Under the pieces are notes generated by a model. That model was not told the DNA's origin. It made no database searches and worked only from the letters and a program-made list of their open reading frames with translations. From Psychrobacter sp. GP33 (GTDB taxonomy: Bacteria; Pseudomonadota; Gammaproteobacteria; Pseudomonadales; Moraxellaceae), in contig NZ_JACGYX010000001.1 of NCBI RefSeq assembly GCF_014119005.1, positions 124,001 to 188,000 on the forward strand: DNA of 64,000 nt, in the 5' to 3' direction. Below are positions 9,304 to 17,316 of the stretch, one piece after another (positions within the stretch are counted from its first letter, which is position 1; the number at the start of each line of letters is the position of its first letter). The position numbers and the translations under genes were made by a program.

Positions 9304-10251
9304 ATGAGTGAGTTTACAGAACAAAAGGTATCTAACCGCAATCATGCGTGGTTGATTCCTTTTAGTTGTCTTTTAGCGGGTGGTTTATTACTTGGGGTAT
9401 CTACCAATCTAGCGAAATACGCGGGCGAAATCGGCTTAACGCCACTGGCTTTTTTATTTTGGTCCATCACAGGCGCGGCGATTATTCTGTCAGTAGTGGC
9501 GCTGTTACGGCATGAGCATCCGCCTTTAAGCGCACGTGGTTTTGAATACTATTTTGTGGCTGCACTGGTCAGCGTTGCCGGTTCTAATTTAATATTTTTC
9601 TCAGCTATTCCGCATGTCGGTGCAGGCTTTGTGGCAATGATGATTGCACTGCCACCGCTGCTTACCTACCTTGGTGCACTCGCGTTACGTATAGAGCGTT
9701 TCAATACCATCCGTGCTTTTGGGGTAGCAGCAGCGCTTGCAGGTGCTGGTGTATTAGCAATACGCAAGTTTTCTGCACCCGATGCCAGTATATTTTGGAT
9801 TTTAATCGCGCTCTGTGGTCCTGTCTTGCTCGCCATTGGCAATATCTATCGCACATTACGGTGGCCGGATAAGGCATCTCCTAGTGCGCTTGCACCAGGT
9901 ATGCTGATTGCAGCAGCAATTTGGCTAGGAATGGTCAGTATATTTTCGAGCTTTTCATTGGTGGTTCCGCGTGGAGCAGTGCTACCGTTTGCTCTAATCG
10001 GTATACAAGCCTGTATCTTTGCAGGACAATTCTTACTCTTATTTTTGTTACAAAAAACGGGTGGTCCGGTGCTATTAAGTTTACTGGGATCAGTTGGGGC
10101 AGTGGTTGGCGTGCCTATCGCTATATTTTTACAAGGTGAAAGCGCACCGGATGGACTTATTCTAGGTGCATCTTTAATCGCGCTTGGCGTTGGCTTGGTG
10201 ACATGGGGCGGCATAAAGATGACAGCACCATTGCCAAAAAAAAGTGAATAA
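9304..10251 (+). CDS. EamA/DMT-family transporter
   Basis: This 315-residue inner-membrane protein has ten predicted helices in two five-helix halves, the pattern of drug/metabolite transporters with two EamA domains. The first half spans about residues 14-145 and the second about 160-305, ending in a short basic tail. The substrate cannot be inferred; relatives export amino acids or metabolites. ATG 9304 follows AGGATAATCC. A bidirectional terminator follows directly. Confidence 0.85.
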   Translation: MSEFTEQKVSNRNHAWLIPFSCLLAGGLLLGVSTNLAKYAGEIGLTPLAFLFWSITGAAIILSVVALLRHEHPPLSARGFEYYFVAALVSVAGSNLIFFSAIPHVGAGFVAMMIALPPLLTYLGALALRIERFNTIRAFGVAAALAGAGVLAIRKFSAPDASIFWILIALCGPVLLAIGNIYRTLRWPDKASPSALAPGMLIAAAIWLGMVSIFSSFSLVVPRGAVLPFALIGIQACIFAGQFLLLFLLQKTGGPVLLSLLGSVGAVVGVPIAIFLQGESAPDGLILGASLIALGVGLVTWGGIKMTAPLPKKSE

Positions 10252-10294
10252 AAAGCCCACGCAGTACTGCTAATAACAGTCAGGTGGGTTTTTT
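10251..10294. terminator. rho-independent terminator between convergent genes
   Basis: AAAAGCCCAC at 10251-10260 pairs with GTGGGTTTTTT at 10284-10294, with a smaller GCAGTACTGC palindrome in the loop. It ends the EamA gene and, read on the other strand, can also serve the convergent lipoprotein gene. Confidence 0.75.
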
Positions 10295-10318
10295 ATGAAT
10301 GCCTTATTAAGACAATGA

Positions 10319-11023
10319 TTATTGACTGGTAAAGTTTACGGTTTGAGTACCACTATTTGTTGGCACTTGCAGCGTTAACTTGCTATCCAAGATGTCACCT
10401 TTGGCATTAATTTTATAGCATTCGGCAGAACTACCATTAGGGTCAACTGCCAATAAAGCATTGGCTGAGCTGTTGATACAAAACCACGCGGTTTGATTGC
10501 TATCTTGTACCAGAGACCAAGATTGATTATACACGCCTATTCTTTTAAGTTGACTGCTATCGCTATAGACCGTTTCTGTGATTAATGGACTTGCCTCACC
10601 GACCATAGCCAATTTTGGGAGGGTAGTCGTCTGTGTCGATACTGAATACTCACCTGCACTGCTGGTATAGCCATGGAACACTAATGGTGAAAGAGTAAAG
10701 TAATTAATACTGACGGATTGACTGACAACTTGATTGTCCGATTTATTAATCGTATTGACTTCAGTACCTTGAACCTGTTGATTGTTAAAGACCATATTGC
10801 CTTTAGGCGTCACTCTGATGTCTGCTGACAGTTGTTTGTCATCGACCACCGCAACCAAATTTTGGCTACGCGCTTTGGTATAAATGTTGAGCATGGCAGT
10901 TTCGACGGGATAGTTAGTGATGACGGTGTTTTGATTGCCATTACCAACAGATGTGCCACCATTCATACTCGTACAGGCGCTTAAGCTCAGCGCTACTGCA
11001 ACACACAATCCTAGTTTTTTCAT
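10319..11023 (-). CDS. putative lipoprotein, unknown function
   Basis: The frame extends upstream, but the start is placed at 11023 because AAGGA lies just upstream and the protein then begins with a lipoprotein signal: MKKLGLCVAVALSLSAC, with Cys at 17. The mature protein of about 218 residues is rich in Ser, Thr, Asn and Gln, as in surface or periplasmic beta-rich lipoproteins. Two Cys near the end (CINSS and ECYKI) could form a disulfide. I recognise no family. It is convergent with the EamA gene. Confidence 0.7.
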   Translation of the reverse strand: MKKLGLCVAVALSLSACTSMNGGTSVGNGNQNTVITNYPVETAMLNIYTKARSQNLVAVVDDKQLSADIRVTPKGNMVFNNQQVQGTEVNTINKSDNQVVSQSVSINYFTLSPLVFHGYTSSAGEYSVSTQTTTLPKLAMVGEASPLITETVYSDSSQLKRIGVYNQSWSLVQDSNQTAWFCINSSANALLAVDPNGSSAECYKINAKGDILDSKLTLQVPTNSGTQTVNFTSQ

Positions 11024-11274
11024 TACTTTATCCTTAAAATTATTGAGAGTAATTATTTTAATCTTTACTATAATTGAATTTTGAGCCAATGACATCTGCC
11101 ATTTATCTTCGATCTTATCCTATCTGAATATAGTGACACTATCTGCGATACCGTCGATGCCGCTCACATTTACGGTTTATAATTGTATACTGTCAATATC
11201 AGATACAGTGTTATTAAGGTCAGATATAATGCAAATATCTCCGTCACTTACCCTCATATTGAAATGGATAACTT

Positions 11275-12285
11275 ATGAACAATGCAGATATTAACTATGC
11301 AGACCAGCCAAGAGAGCCATTAGGGTTTTTCCCAACGCCGTTAATTGAGCTGACTAAATTAAGTCAAAAGCTTGGTGGTCCAAAGATTTTTATGAAACGG
11401 GATGACAATACTGGACTTGCATTGGGCGGTAATAAAACCAGAAAGCTGGAGTTTATTATTGGCGATGCTATTGCCAAAGGTGCTGATACCATTATTACGG
11501 CAGGTGCAGCGCAATCCAATCATTGTCGCCAAACCGCCGCTGCAGCCGCGAGTTTAGGACTAGAATGTCATTTGGTGTTAGGCGGACAAGAGCCTGAACA
11601 TGTAAATGGCAATCTATTATTGGATAAAATTTTTGGCTGTCACATTCACTGGGCAGGCAGTAACCGTAAAGGCGAAGACATTCCCAAAATCGTTGAACAA
11701 TTAAAACAACAAGGTAAAAAGCCCTATGTTGTCCCGTATGGTGGCTCGAATGAGCACGGTGCTTTAGGTTTTGTAGAAGCATTTCGCGAAATGGAATCGC
11801 AACGTCAAAGTATGAACGTATCATTCACCCATATCATTTTTGCTTCTAGTTCTGGAGGCACACACGCGGGGTTAATGCTTGGCAATAAAATCTTTAACAC
11901 CGCTTATCAGATCGTGGGTATCAATATTGATAAAGGGGAAACGGATAAAGTACCTTTTGATCAATATATCGTGGCGTTGGCGAATAGTACGGCAACGTTA
12001 ATCGGTGAAAATCATAGCTTTTCAGCGTCCGATTTAATTCTTAACTCGGATTATGTTGGCGAAGGCTATGGAGTGATTGGCGCATTAGAAAATGAAGCCA
12101 TTGCCATGACTGCGCAAACTGAGGGCATCTTAGTCGATCCTGTTTATACGGGCAGAGCGATGGGTGGATTAATAGATATGATTCGTTCCAGAAAAATCAA
12201 GAAAACGGACAGTGTATTATTTTGGCATACTGGCGGTGCACCCGCTTTATTTGCTTATGCCGATGATTTAGAGGTTACGCAATAG
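11275..12285 (+). CDS. dcyD: D-cysteine desulfhydrase / ACC deaminase family
   Basis: This 336-residue PLP enzyme of fold type II matches D-cysteine desulfhydrase, which converts D-cysteine to pyruvate, sulfide and ammonia; ACC deaminase is the close relative. The PLP-binding lysine is K54 in GGNKTRKLEF, followed by AGAAQSNHCRQTAAAAA at about 76-92 and a Gly/Ser-rich phosphate-binding loop (ASSSGGTHAGL) near 190-200. Length is close to the E. coli enzyme (328). The gene stands alone with its own promoter region of about 180 bp. Confidence 0.82.
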   Translation: MNNADINYADQPREPLGFFPTPLIELTKLSQKLGGPKIFMKRDDNTGLALGGNKTRKLEFIIGDAIAKGADTIITAGAAQSNHCRQTAAAAASLGLECHLVLGGQEPEHVNGNLLLDKIFGCHIHWAGSNRKGEDIPKIVEQLKQQGKKPYVVPYGGSNEHGALGFVEAFREMESQRQSMNVSFTHIIFASSSGGTHAGLMLGNKIFNTAYQIVGINIDKGETDKVPFDQYIVALANSTATLIGENHSFSASDLILNSDYVGEGYGVIGALENEAIAMTAQTEGILVDPVYTGRAMGGLIDMIRSRKIKKTDSVLFWHTGGAPALFAYADDLEVTQ

Positions 12286-12617
12286 AAATAACAAGGTAGG
12301 GCAAATACTGTTTTTATAACAAGTGTCTTTTATAACAAGCGTCACGTCAAAGTATTGAGGTGGCGTTTTGCTTGCGAATAATTTGCCACTTATTGACTAA
12401 CTTGCTCATACTCATCTTTATTCTAAAAGTGGTTAATGATATATTATCTCGCTAAAAGCTGAGAACGCAAAAATCTGTTAACATTAAAGGCTACTGACTT
12501 TGCAAGCTATCGCTATGCAGTGGTTATTCAGCTTTTAACATCCTCTTCTTTACTCCTATATTCGACTTACTTCGTACCTTTAGCACTGCGCTCATCAAAC
12601 CCCGCTAGGAAGCTCTC
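12286..12617. other. intergenic region, no gene seen
   Basis: 332 bp between dcyD and the bestrophin gene. It contains two near-identical copies of TTTATAACAAG(T/C)GTC around 12312-12344, and otherwise only AT-rich DNA with stops in all frames. No terminator with a clear T-tract is visible after dcyD. Confidence 0.5.
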
Positions 12618-13544
12618 ATGATAATCCGGCAGACACCAAATGCATTCAAAATACTTTTTACCCTGCGCGGCTCTGTAATTCCCCACATTTATCCCCAAGT
12701 TTTGCTCATTACCTTGCTGAGCGCCTTAATATCAGCGGTTCAGCACTGGATTCCAAGCTATTTTAGCTCTTATAGTACTGCGCCTTTTACCTTATTAGGT
12801 ATCGCGTTATCGTTGTTTCTGGGTTTTCGCAATAATGCCAGTTATCAACGCTGGTGGGAGGGTCGGTGTTTGTGGGGGCAGTTAGTGTTTGATTCGCGTA
12901 GCTTAACGCGGCAAGTGCTCTCATTTATAGATGAGGAAGCTGAGACTGGACGAGATACACAGCGGCGTATCATTCACCTTAATATTGCTTTTACCCATGC
13001 ATTGCGTCATCGCCTTCGGGGGTCGTCGCCGTGGGAGGACGTGGATCGCTTTGTGGATGCTCAATATCATGATAGCATGCGCCAAGCGCGAAATCTCCCT
13101 GAATACATACTGCGACTGATGGGTAAGCAGCTCAGTTACTGTCGCCGTCAGCAGTTGACCTCAGATCTAATGATACAAAATATGGATGAACGCATGACGT
13201 CTATGACGATAGTCTTAGCGGCCTGCGAGCGCATTCATGGTACGCCTCTACCATTTGCATATATCCTATTGGTACATCGCACCACTTATCTGTATTGCTT
13301 TATGTTGCCCTTTGGCTTAGCAACTTCTTTGGGCTGGGTTACGCCTTTAATCTGTGGCGTCATTGCCTATACTTTTTTCGGTCTTGATGCGCTCAGTGAA
13401 GAGATAACCGATCCTTTTGGCGTAGCGGCTAACCATTTACCACTGACGACAATATCGCGTACCATCGAAATCAATCTATTAGAAGCCTTGGGAGAAAGCG
13501 AGCTGCCACCTGATATCGTTCCTATAAAAGGTTATCTACAATAA
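12618..13544 (+). CDS. bestrophin family ion channel protein
   Basis: This 308-residue membrane protein matches the bacterial bestrophin/UPF0187 family, whose members form pentameric ion channels. Visible features are an N-terminal hydrophobic pair of helices, the block LSLFLGFRNNASYQRWWEGR at about residues 62-81, a long cytoplasmic helical middle, and the late ALSEEITDPFG motif (about 265-275). Length and motif order agree with KpBest-type proteins. Ion selectivity cannot be inferred. Confidence 0.88.
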   Translation: MIIRQTPNAFKILFTLRGSVIPHIYPQVLLITLLSALISAVQHWIPSYFSSYSTAPFTLLGIALSLFLGFRNNASYQRWWEGRCLWGQLVFDSRSLTRQVLSFIDEEAETGRDTQRRIIHLNIAFTHALRHRLRGSSPWEDVDRFVDAQYHDSMRQARNLPEYILRLMGKQLSYCRRQQLTSDLMIQNMDERMTSMTIVLAACERIHGTPLPFAYILLVHRTTYLYCFMLPFGLATSLGWVTPLICGVIAYTFFGLDALSEEITDPFGVAANHLPLTTISRTIEINLLEALGESELPPDIVPIKGYLQ

Positions 13545-13737
13545 AAGCCACGTGATAGAAAGAAAACATAGTTATGCACAGAATTTAAGCTAAGTTTATA
13601 CGATCAAAAACATGGTAGTATTTAGTGAATGACCTTAACTATGGTTAACCCAATCATCTATTAAACTGACAATAACATAACTGAACGATTTATTTTGGTC
13701 TGACATGATGAGCTATCTATCATAAAAAAGGAGTTTT

Positions 13738-13890
13738 ATGAAAACGACTTTTCAGACTATATCAAACCTATTAGCACGCTCAATCCATTATAACTCTAGT
13801 TGTACTTGCCCAAAATGTGGCTGTAGCTGCCCGTCAACCTGCGATAAATGCGATAGAAGTTCAAAATGCTGTCAGTGCGGTGAAAAGTAA
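13738..13890 (+). CDS. small cysteine-rich protein, metallothionein-like
   Basis: A 50-codon frame begins at ATG 13738 after a strong ribosome binding site (AAAAAAGGAG at 13724-13733) and stops at TAA 13888. The first 20 residues are ordinary; from residue 22 on there are ten Cys (22, 24, 27, 29, 31, 35, 38, 44, 45, 47), with CPKCGCSCP and KCCQCGEK blocks. CxC, CxxC and CC spacings are typical of metallothioneins and zinc or copper storage peptides. A strong terminator follows 48 bp later, making this a complete one-gene unit. The metal-binding role is inferred from composition only. Confidence 0.7.
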   Translation: MKTTFQTISNLLARSIHYNSSCTCPKCGCSCPSTCDKCDRSSKCCQCGEK

Positions 13891-13938
13891 TAAACTTTAT
13901 AATGTAGAACTATATATATATATCATGTTTAATAATTA

Positions 13939-13977
13939 AAAAGCAGCCTTTAGATGTCTATTCTAAAGGCTGCTTTT
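13939..13977. terminator. strong bidirectional terminator
   Basis: A perfect 16-bp inverted repeat, AAAAGCAGCCTTTAGA with TCTAAAGGCTGCTTTT and a 7-nt loop, has A- and T-tracts on both flanks. It lies between the cysteine-rich gene and the convergent gene at 14007. Confidence 0.9.
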
Positions 13978-14006
13978 TTATATACAATCGTGAAAAAATA
14001 GAGGCT

Positions 14007-15593
14007 CTACTTTTCCGCAAACTTAGCCTTAGCTCGTCTAACCCCTGCAAATGCAGAAAATTCATCTGTATAATAATCGATTAGTACCAAGCCTTTTTCT
14101 TTATTTATATCAATACTGTGAGGTCCATAACAGTCATCTATCTTTACAGTTCCGCATATTTTCTCATCATAAGACTCTTTACTCAATTCAGTTATTTCAG
14201 AGATGGTAATAGCTGCGCCATAAGCTCTATTGTTGTTTTGCCCGAATCTAAATATTCCCTCTTCAGTCACAAGAATGCGCCCAGCCATCCTTGCTGATGA
14301 AGGTGAAATACATATTGGACTACTTGGATGTTCTTCGAACTCTCCATTTACTGTGTCTGAAACCCATAGATTTAATTTTGAGCTGGCTGATTCAAGTTCA
14401 CCAAAAAATAAATACCAGACGTTATCGTGAAAAAATAATGTGGCATCAAGTATGCGTTTGTCTTCCAGTTTTTTAATGAAAATCAGGTTTTTCTTTTTAT
14501 CAGATAAATTAAAAAATTTTTGTGACGAGTGAGAGGCGACTTCAGGTAATAACTGCTCTTCTCCATTCAATAAGAAAGAGAAGGGGTAGGAATAATGTTT
14601 ACCAGTTAATAGTACCTTATGCTTATCATTATCTTCGACGTCAATTTCAATAATATCACCTAATCCACTCTTGTTCCCAAGAGCCTCTAACCTTATCTTC
14701 GATCCATCCAAAGAGAAAAAAGGATCGGCATAAAAATTATAATTATCTTTGATGGGAATATCACTAATTGAGGAAGCATTAATAATATTATCCCCTCTCA
14801 AATCTAAATTAAAATTAAGCGTACCTACTTTCCATCTTTTCTCAAAAAAAGTACCATAAATAATATTATCTACTCTTTTCTTAAAAAGAAGCGTTGAGAA
14901 CTTTAATACAGTGCTATTACTCGGCAAATGATAATCTTTACCATTTGTTTTCATTTCTAATAGATTATTTTTTTTAAGATTCAATAATGCTTTTCTTAAT
15001 AAAAATTGCGATTGCTTGTAAAAATTTTCTGAAGTTCTCTTATATGAATAATGGGTTAATTTAGATTCAGCAAAAGCTAATACATGACCTACATCTAATT
15101 GATTTGTTATTCTTTGAACGATTATTCCTGATTTATCAGCGTTACCTAAAAGCTCATAAAAACCAGCTGGTCTACCTCTATATTTAGAAGGATCTCCATG
15201 ATGAAAAGATAAGATAGGGATATTTTTTAAGCTATCATCTATTTTAATAAAAGACATGCCAAATTTTATAATGACATCAATATTGCTTTCTACAATTTTA
15301 TTAGAAATTTCTGTAGGAATGCACTGTCGACTTGATATCAGATTAGATTTAAAATTTAATATTTCTTCAGTGGATAATTTATAATTAGACTTTTTAGATA
15401 GCTTATTTCTTAAAGTAAGTAGATTTAAAGAATAATATAGAGAGTTCTTTATTATTTTTTTTGGAATATTTGTATTCTTACAGTTTAGAATAATTTTTAT
15501 ATCTAATAAATCAGATGCTTCTTCTAAAGCTAGTTTCTGCCACTCTGCTATTTTTAGACTGTCTAGAATAATAGCGGCCTTTAGTTTTTTCAT
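14007..15593 (-). CDS. formyltransferase-like / GIPC-transferase-like two-domain protein
   Basis: This 528-residue protein joins two parts. Residues about 60-225 resemble methionyl-tRNA/sugar-N-formyltransferases: IIKFGMSFI, then FHHGDPSKYRGRPAGFYELL near 150-170 and QLDVGHVLAF near 190; the classical N-H-D triad seems only partly kept (His and Asp-Val-Gly-His present). Residues about 235-525 resemble the five-bladed carbohydrate domain of glucosamine inositolphosphorylceramide transferase-like proteins (NFYADPFF, LPEVASHSS, DATLFFHDNVWYLFFGE, GPHSIDIN). Such pairs occur in polysaccharide loci. Its AT content is well above that of its neighbours, suggesting transfer. The substrate is unknown. 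Confidence 0.65.
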   Translation of the reverse strand: MKKLKAAIILDSLKIAEWQKLALEEASDLLDIKIILNCKNTNIPKKIIKNSLYYSLNLLTLRNKLSKKSNYKLSTEEILNFKSNLISSRQCIPTEISNKIVESNIDVIIKFGMSFIKIDDSLKNIPILSFHHGDPSKYRGRPAGFYELLGNADKSGIIVQRITNQLDVGHVLAFAESKLTHYSYKRTSENFYKQSQFLLRKALLNLKKNNLLEMKTNGKDYHLPSNSTVLKFSTLLFKKRVDNIIYGTFFEKRWKVGTLNFNLDLRGDNIINASSISDIPIKDNYNFYADPFFSLDGSKIRLEALGNKSGLGDIIEIDVEDNDKHKVLLTGKHYSYPFSFLLNGEEQLLPEVASHSSQKFFNLSDKKKNLIFIKKLEDKRILDATLFFHDNVWYLFFGELESASSKLNLWVSDTVNGEFEEHPSSPICISPSSARMAGRILVTEEGIFRFGQNNNRAYGAAITISEITELSKESYDEKICGTVKIDDCYGPHSIDINKEKGLVLIDYYTDEFSAFAGVRRAKAKFAEK

Positions 15594-16063
15594 TACTTTC
15601 CCTTAATAAATAGTGATGGATTTTTTATACAATTTTATCTAAAAATATTTTTATTGAAATTTATCAATTAGATATTTTATATTAAATATAGTGTTGTGAT
15701 AGATGATAGATGATAGATGATAGATGTAAGATGTAGATTGTTATAATTTTATATATAGCATAATTATATTTCGATAACTATCAACGAAAAATTTAAACGA
15801 TAGTTTTGAAATGAAAATACAATATATATAATAATTTATTAAAATATTAGTAAGTGCAATCGGTTGTAAAATGGACGACAACTGCTAGAGTAGAGAGGCT
15901 AGGTTTATATATATAAAGGTATATAAAAATACTTAAAGTCATAACGCTTAAATTAAAAAATTAGTAATAAATAATTTCCTAATCAACTTTCTATAAAAAA
16001 GATAATGATAAAGATATTATTATCATAAAAATTTGATTTTACTAAAGAGGAGGTCAAATAATA
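15594..16063. other. very AT-rich intergenic region
   Basis: 470 bp upstream of both the formyltransferase-like gene and the RHH gene, with no coding frame. It contains the 7-bp tandem repeat described separately and long A/T runs. It should hold divergent promoters. Its composition is like that of the flanking transferred-looking gene. Confidence 0.5.
15698..15725. repeat. tandem repeat, 4 x GATAGAT
   Basis: Four perfect head-to-tail copies of the 7-bp unit GATAGAT, followed by degenerate units (GTAAGAT, GTAGAT). It lies about 105 bp upstream of the formyltransferase-like gene, outside any frame. Confidence 0.9.
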
Positions 16064-16348
16064 ATGAATTCATTAAAACAGATATCCATTCATATTCGCT
16101 GCGATCAGGCGTTGGCAGACGAGTTTAAACAAGTGGTTGAGCATCATGGCTACACTACGTCAATGATGCTAGGAAAACTCATGCAAGAGTATATTAATAA
16201 TGAGAAAAACTCTCTATTGCTATCTGAGCAAGAACAGATAGAGACAGTGTTAGCACAAGATGCAGTAACTAGAATGACACCGTTATCTGATAAAGTAGCT
16301 GATGACTTGTTGCAATTAGCCATTAGAATGGCAGAAAAACACATTTAA
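16064..16348 (+). CDS. ribbon-helix-helix (CopG/RelB-like) protein, orphan
   Basis: This 94-residue protein begins with a predicted ribbon-helix-helix fold: beta strand QISIHIRCD at about 6-14, then two helices around residues 15-46 ending in LMQEYINN. The acidic/helical C-terminal half resembles antitoxin tails that bind a toxin. The ribosome binding site is strong (GAGGAGGT at 16046-16053). No toxin gene is adjacent: a terminator follows and the next gene is a convergent deaminase. It could be a solitary regulator or an antitoxin that lost its partner. Confidence 0.6.
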   Translation: MNSLKQISIHIRCDQALADEFKQVVEHHGYTTSMMLGKLMQEYINNEKNSLLLSEQEQIETVLAQDAVTRMTPLSDKVADDLLQLAIRMAEKHI

Positions 16349-16403
16349 CTTTGATGACGAGTGCATTCTATTATCTATTAACCTTCAATCGCTTTTCATT
16401 TAG

Positions 16404-16437
16404 AAAAAACCCTTATTAAAATCAGTAAGGGTTTTTT
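16404..16437. terminator. bidirectional terminator
   Basis: AAAAAACCCTTA (16404-16415) pairs perfectly with TAAGGGTTTTTT (16426-16437) across a 10-nt loop, between the convergent RHH and deaminase genes. Confidence 0.88.
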
Positions 16438-16488
16438 ATTTACGCTGCAGCATCGCTATTATATGAATCAGCCTTTAATAACATTAAT

Positions 16489-16968
16489 TTATACTGCGTT
16501 ATGCTTTTTTGCATAGGCATCAAAGGCATCTTTACTATTTGGGTGAGGGTAGTTGATGACTTCTGCGCCTTGTTGTCCAAAGTCTTGTTTGAGTTTTTCG
16601 TACAGTGGTGCGGTGCCCCAACCGTAAACATCACCTAGCGCATCATCAGCCGCAAAGACGATACGGTCTATTTTTACTTGTAACATGGCAGCCATACACA
16701 TACCGCACGGTTTGCCGCTGGCGTACATGGTAATTGTGGCATCGTGTGGCTTGCTTAAGGTTTCGCCCGCTTGGCGTATGGCTTGCATTTCAGCGTGCGC
16801 GGTCGGGTCATTATGAATATAGGCTTCGTTGACGGCTTCGGTGATAATCTCGCCATTTTGGGTCAATACTGCGCCAAATGGTTCGCCGCCTTTTTCTACA
16901 TTAGCAATAGCGAGTTCGATAGATTTTTCAATCATCTCTTTATCAAAATCGGTTAAATTCCCTTCCAT
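16489..16968 (-). CDS. guaD: nucleoside/guanine deaminase (CDA fold)
   Basis: This 159-residue zinc enzyme has the cytidine/deoxycytidylate deaminase fold; the closest group is guanine deaminase (GuaD, B. subtilis type), which turns guanine into xanthine. Zinc-site motifs are HAEMQAI at about residues 58-64 (His ligand and catalytic Glu) and PCGMCMAAM at about 87-95 (two Cys ligands). The DVYGWGTAPLYEKL and FGQQGAEVI stretches near the C-terminus fit this subgroup. It stands alone, upstream and divergent from moeA. A purine role would feed the urate/ureide genes at 49-58 kb. Confidence 0.78.
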   Translation of the reverse strand: MEGNLTDFDKEMIEKSIELAIANVEKGGEPFGAVLTQNGEIITEAVNEAYIHNDPTAHAEMQAIRQAGETLSKPHDATITMYASGKPCGMCMAAMLQVKIDRIVFAADDALGDVYGWGTAPLYEKLKQDFGQQGAEVINYPHPNSKDAFDAYAKKHNAV

Positions 16969-17316
16969 AATGATTTCCTTTATAAAAATAGTAGTCTTTT
17001 GTTTGATTTATTGTCTTAATTAATGACTATTGAATGATTCGTATTATACCTATTCACAAGACCTTATACATTAAATACTGTAAAAATACCTGAAAATATA
17101 AGGCGTTAAATAAAAGCATTGGCTTGTAGGATTCGAGCAGAGTATCGCTATTCTATTAACTATTGTCAAGACATGCGTTTTGTCTTAGCATGTGTGGCAA
17201 AATATTGTGTCTTAGACTTTTGCTAGATTTTTATTGAAAAAATAAGCATTTAAAATAAATAACCATTATCTTATGATAAATTCTTCTTATCTAAGATTAA
17301 TAAAGAGTATTCCTTT
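16969..17316. other. divergent promoter region guaD / moeA
   Basis: 348 bp between the divergent deaminase and moeA genes. It is AT-rich with no coding frame. I see no convincing molybdenum cofactor riboswitch or operator. Confidence 0.4.
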
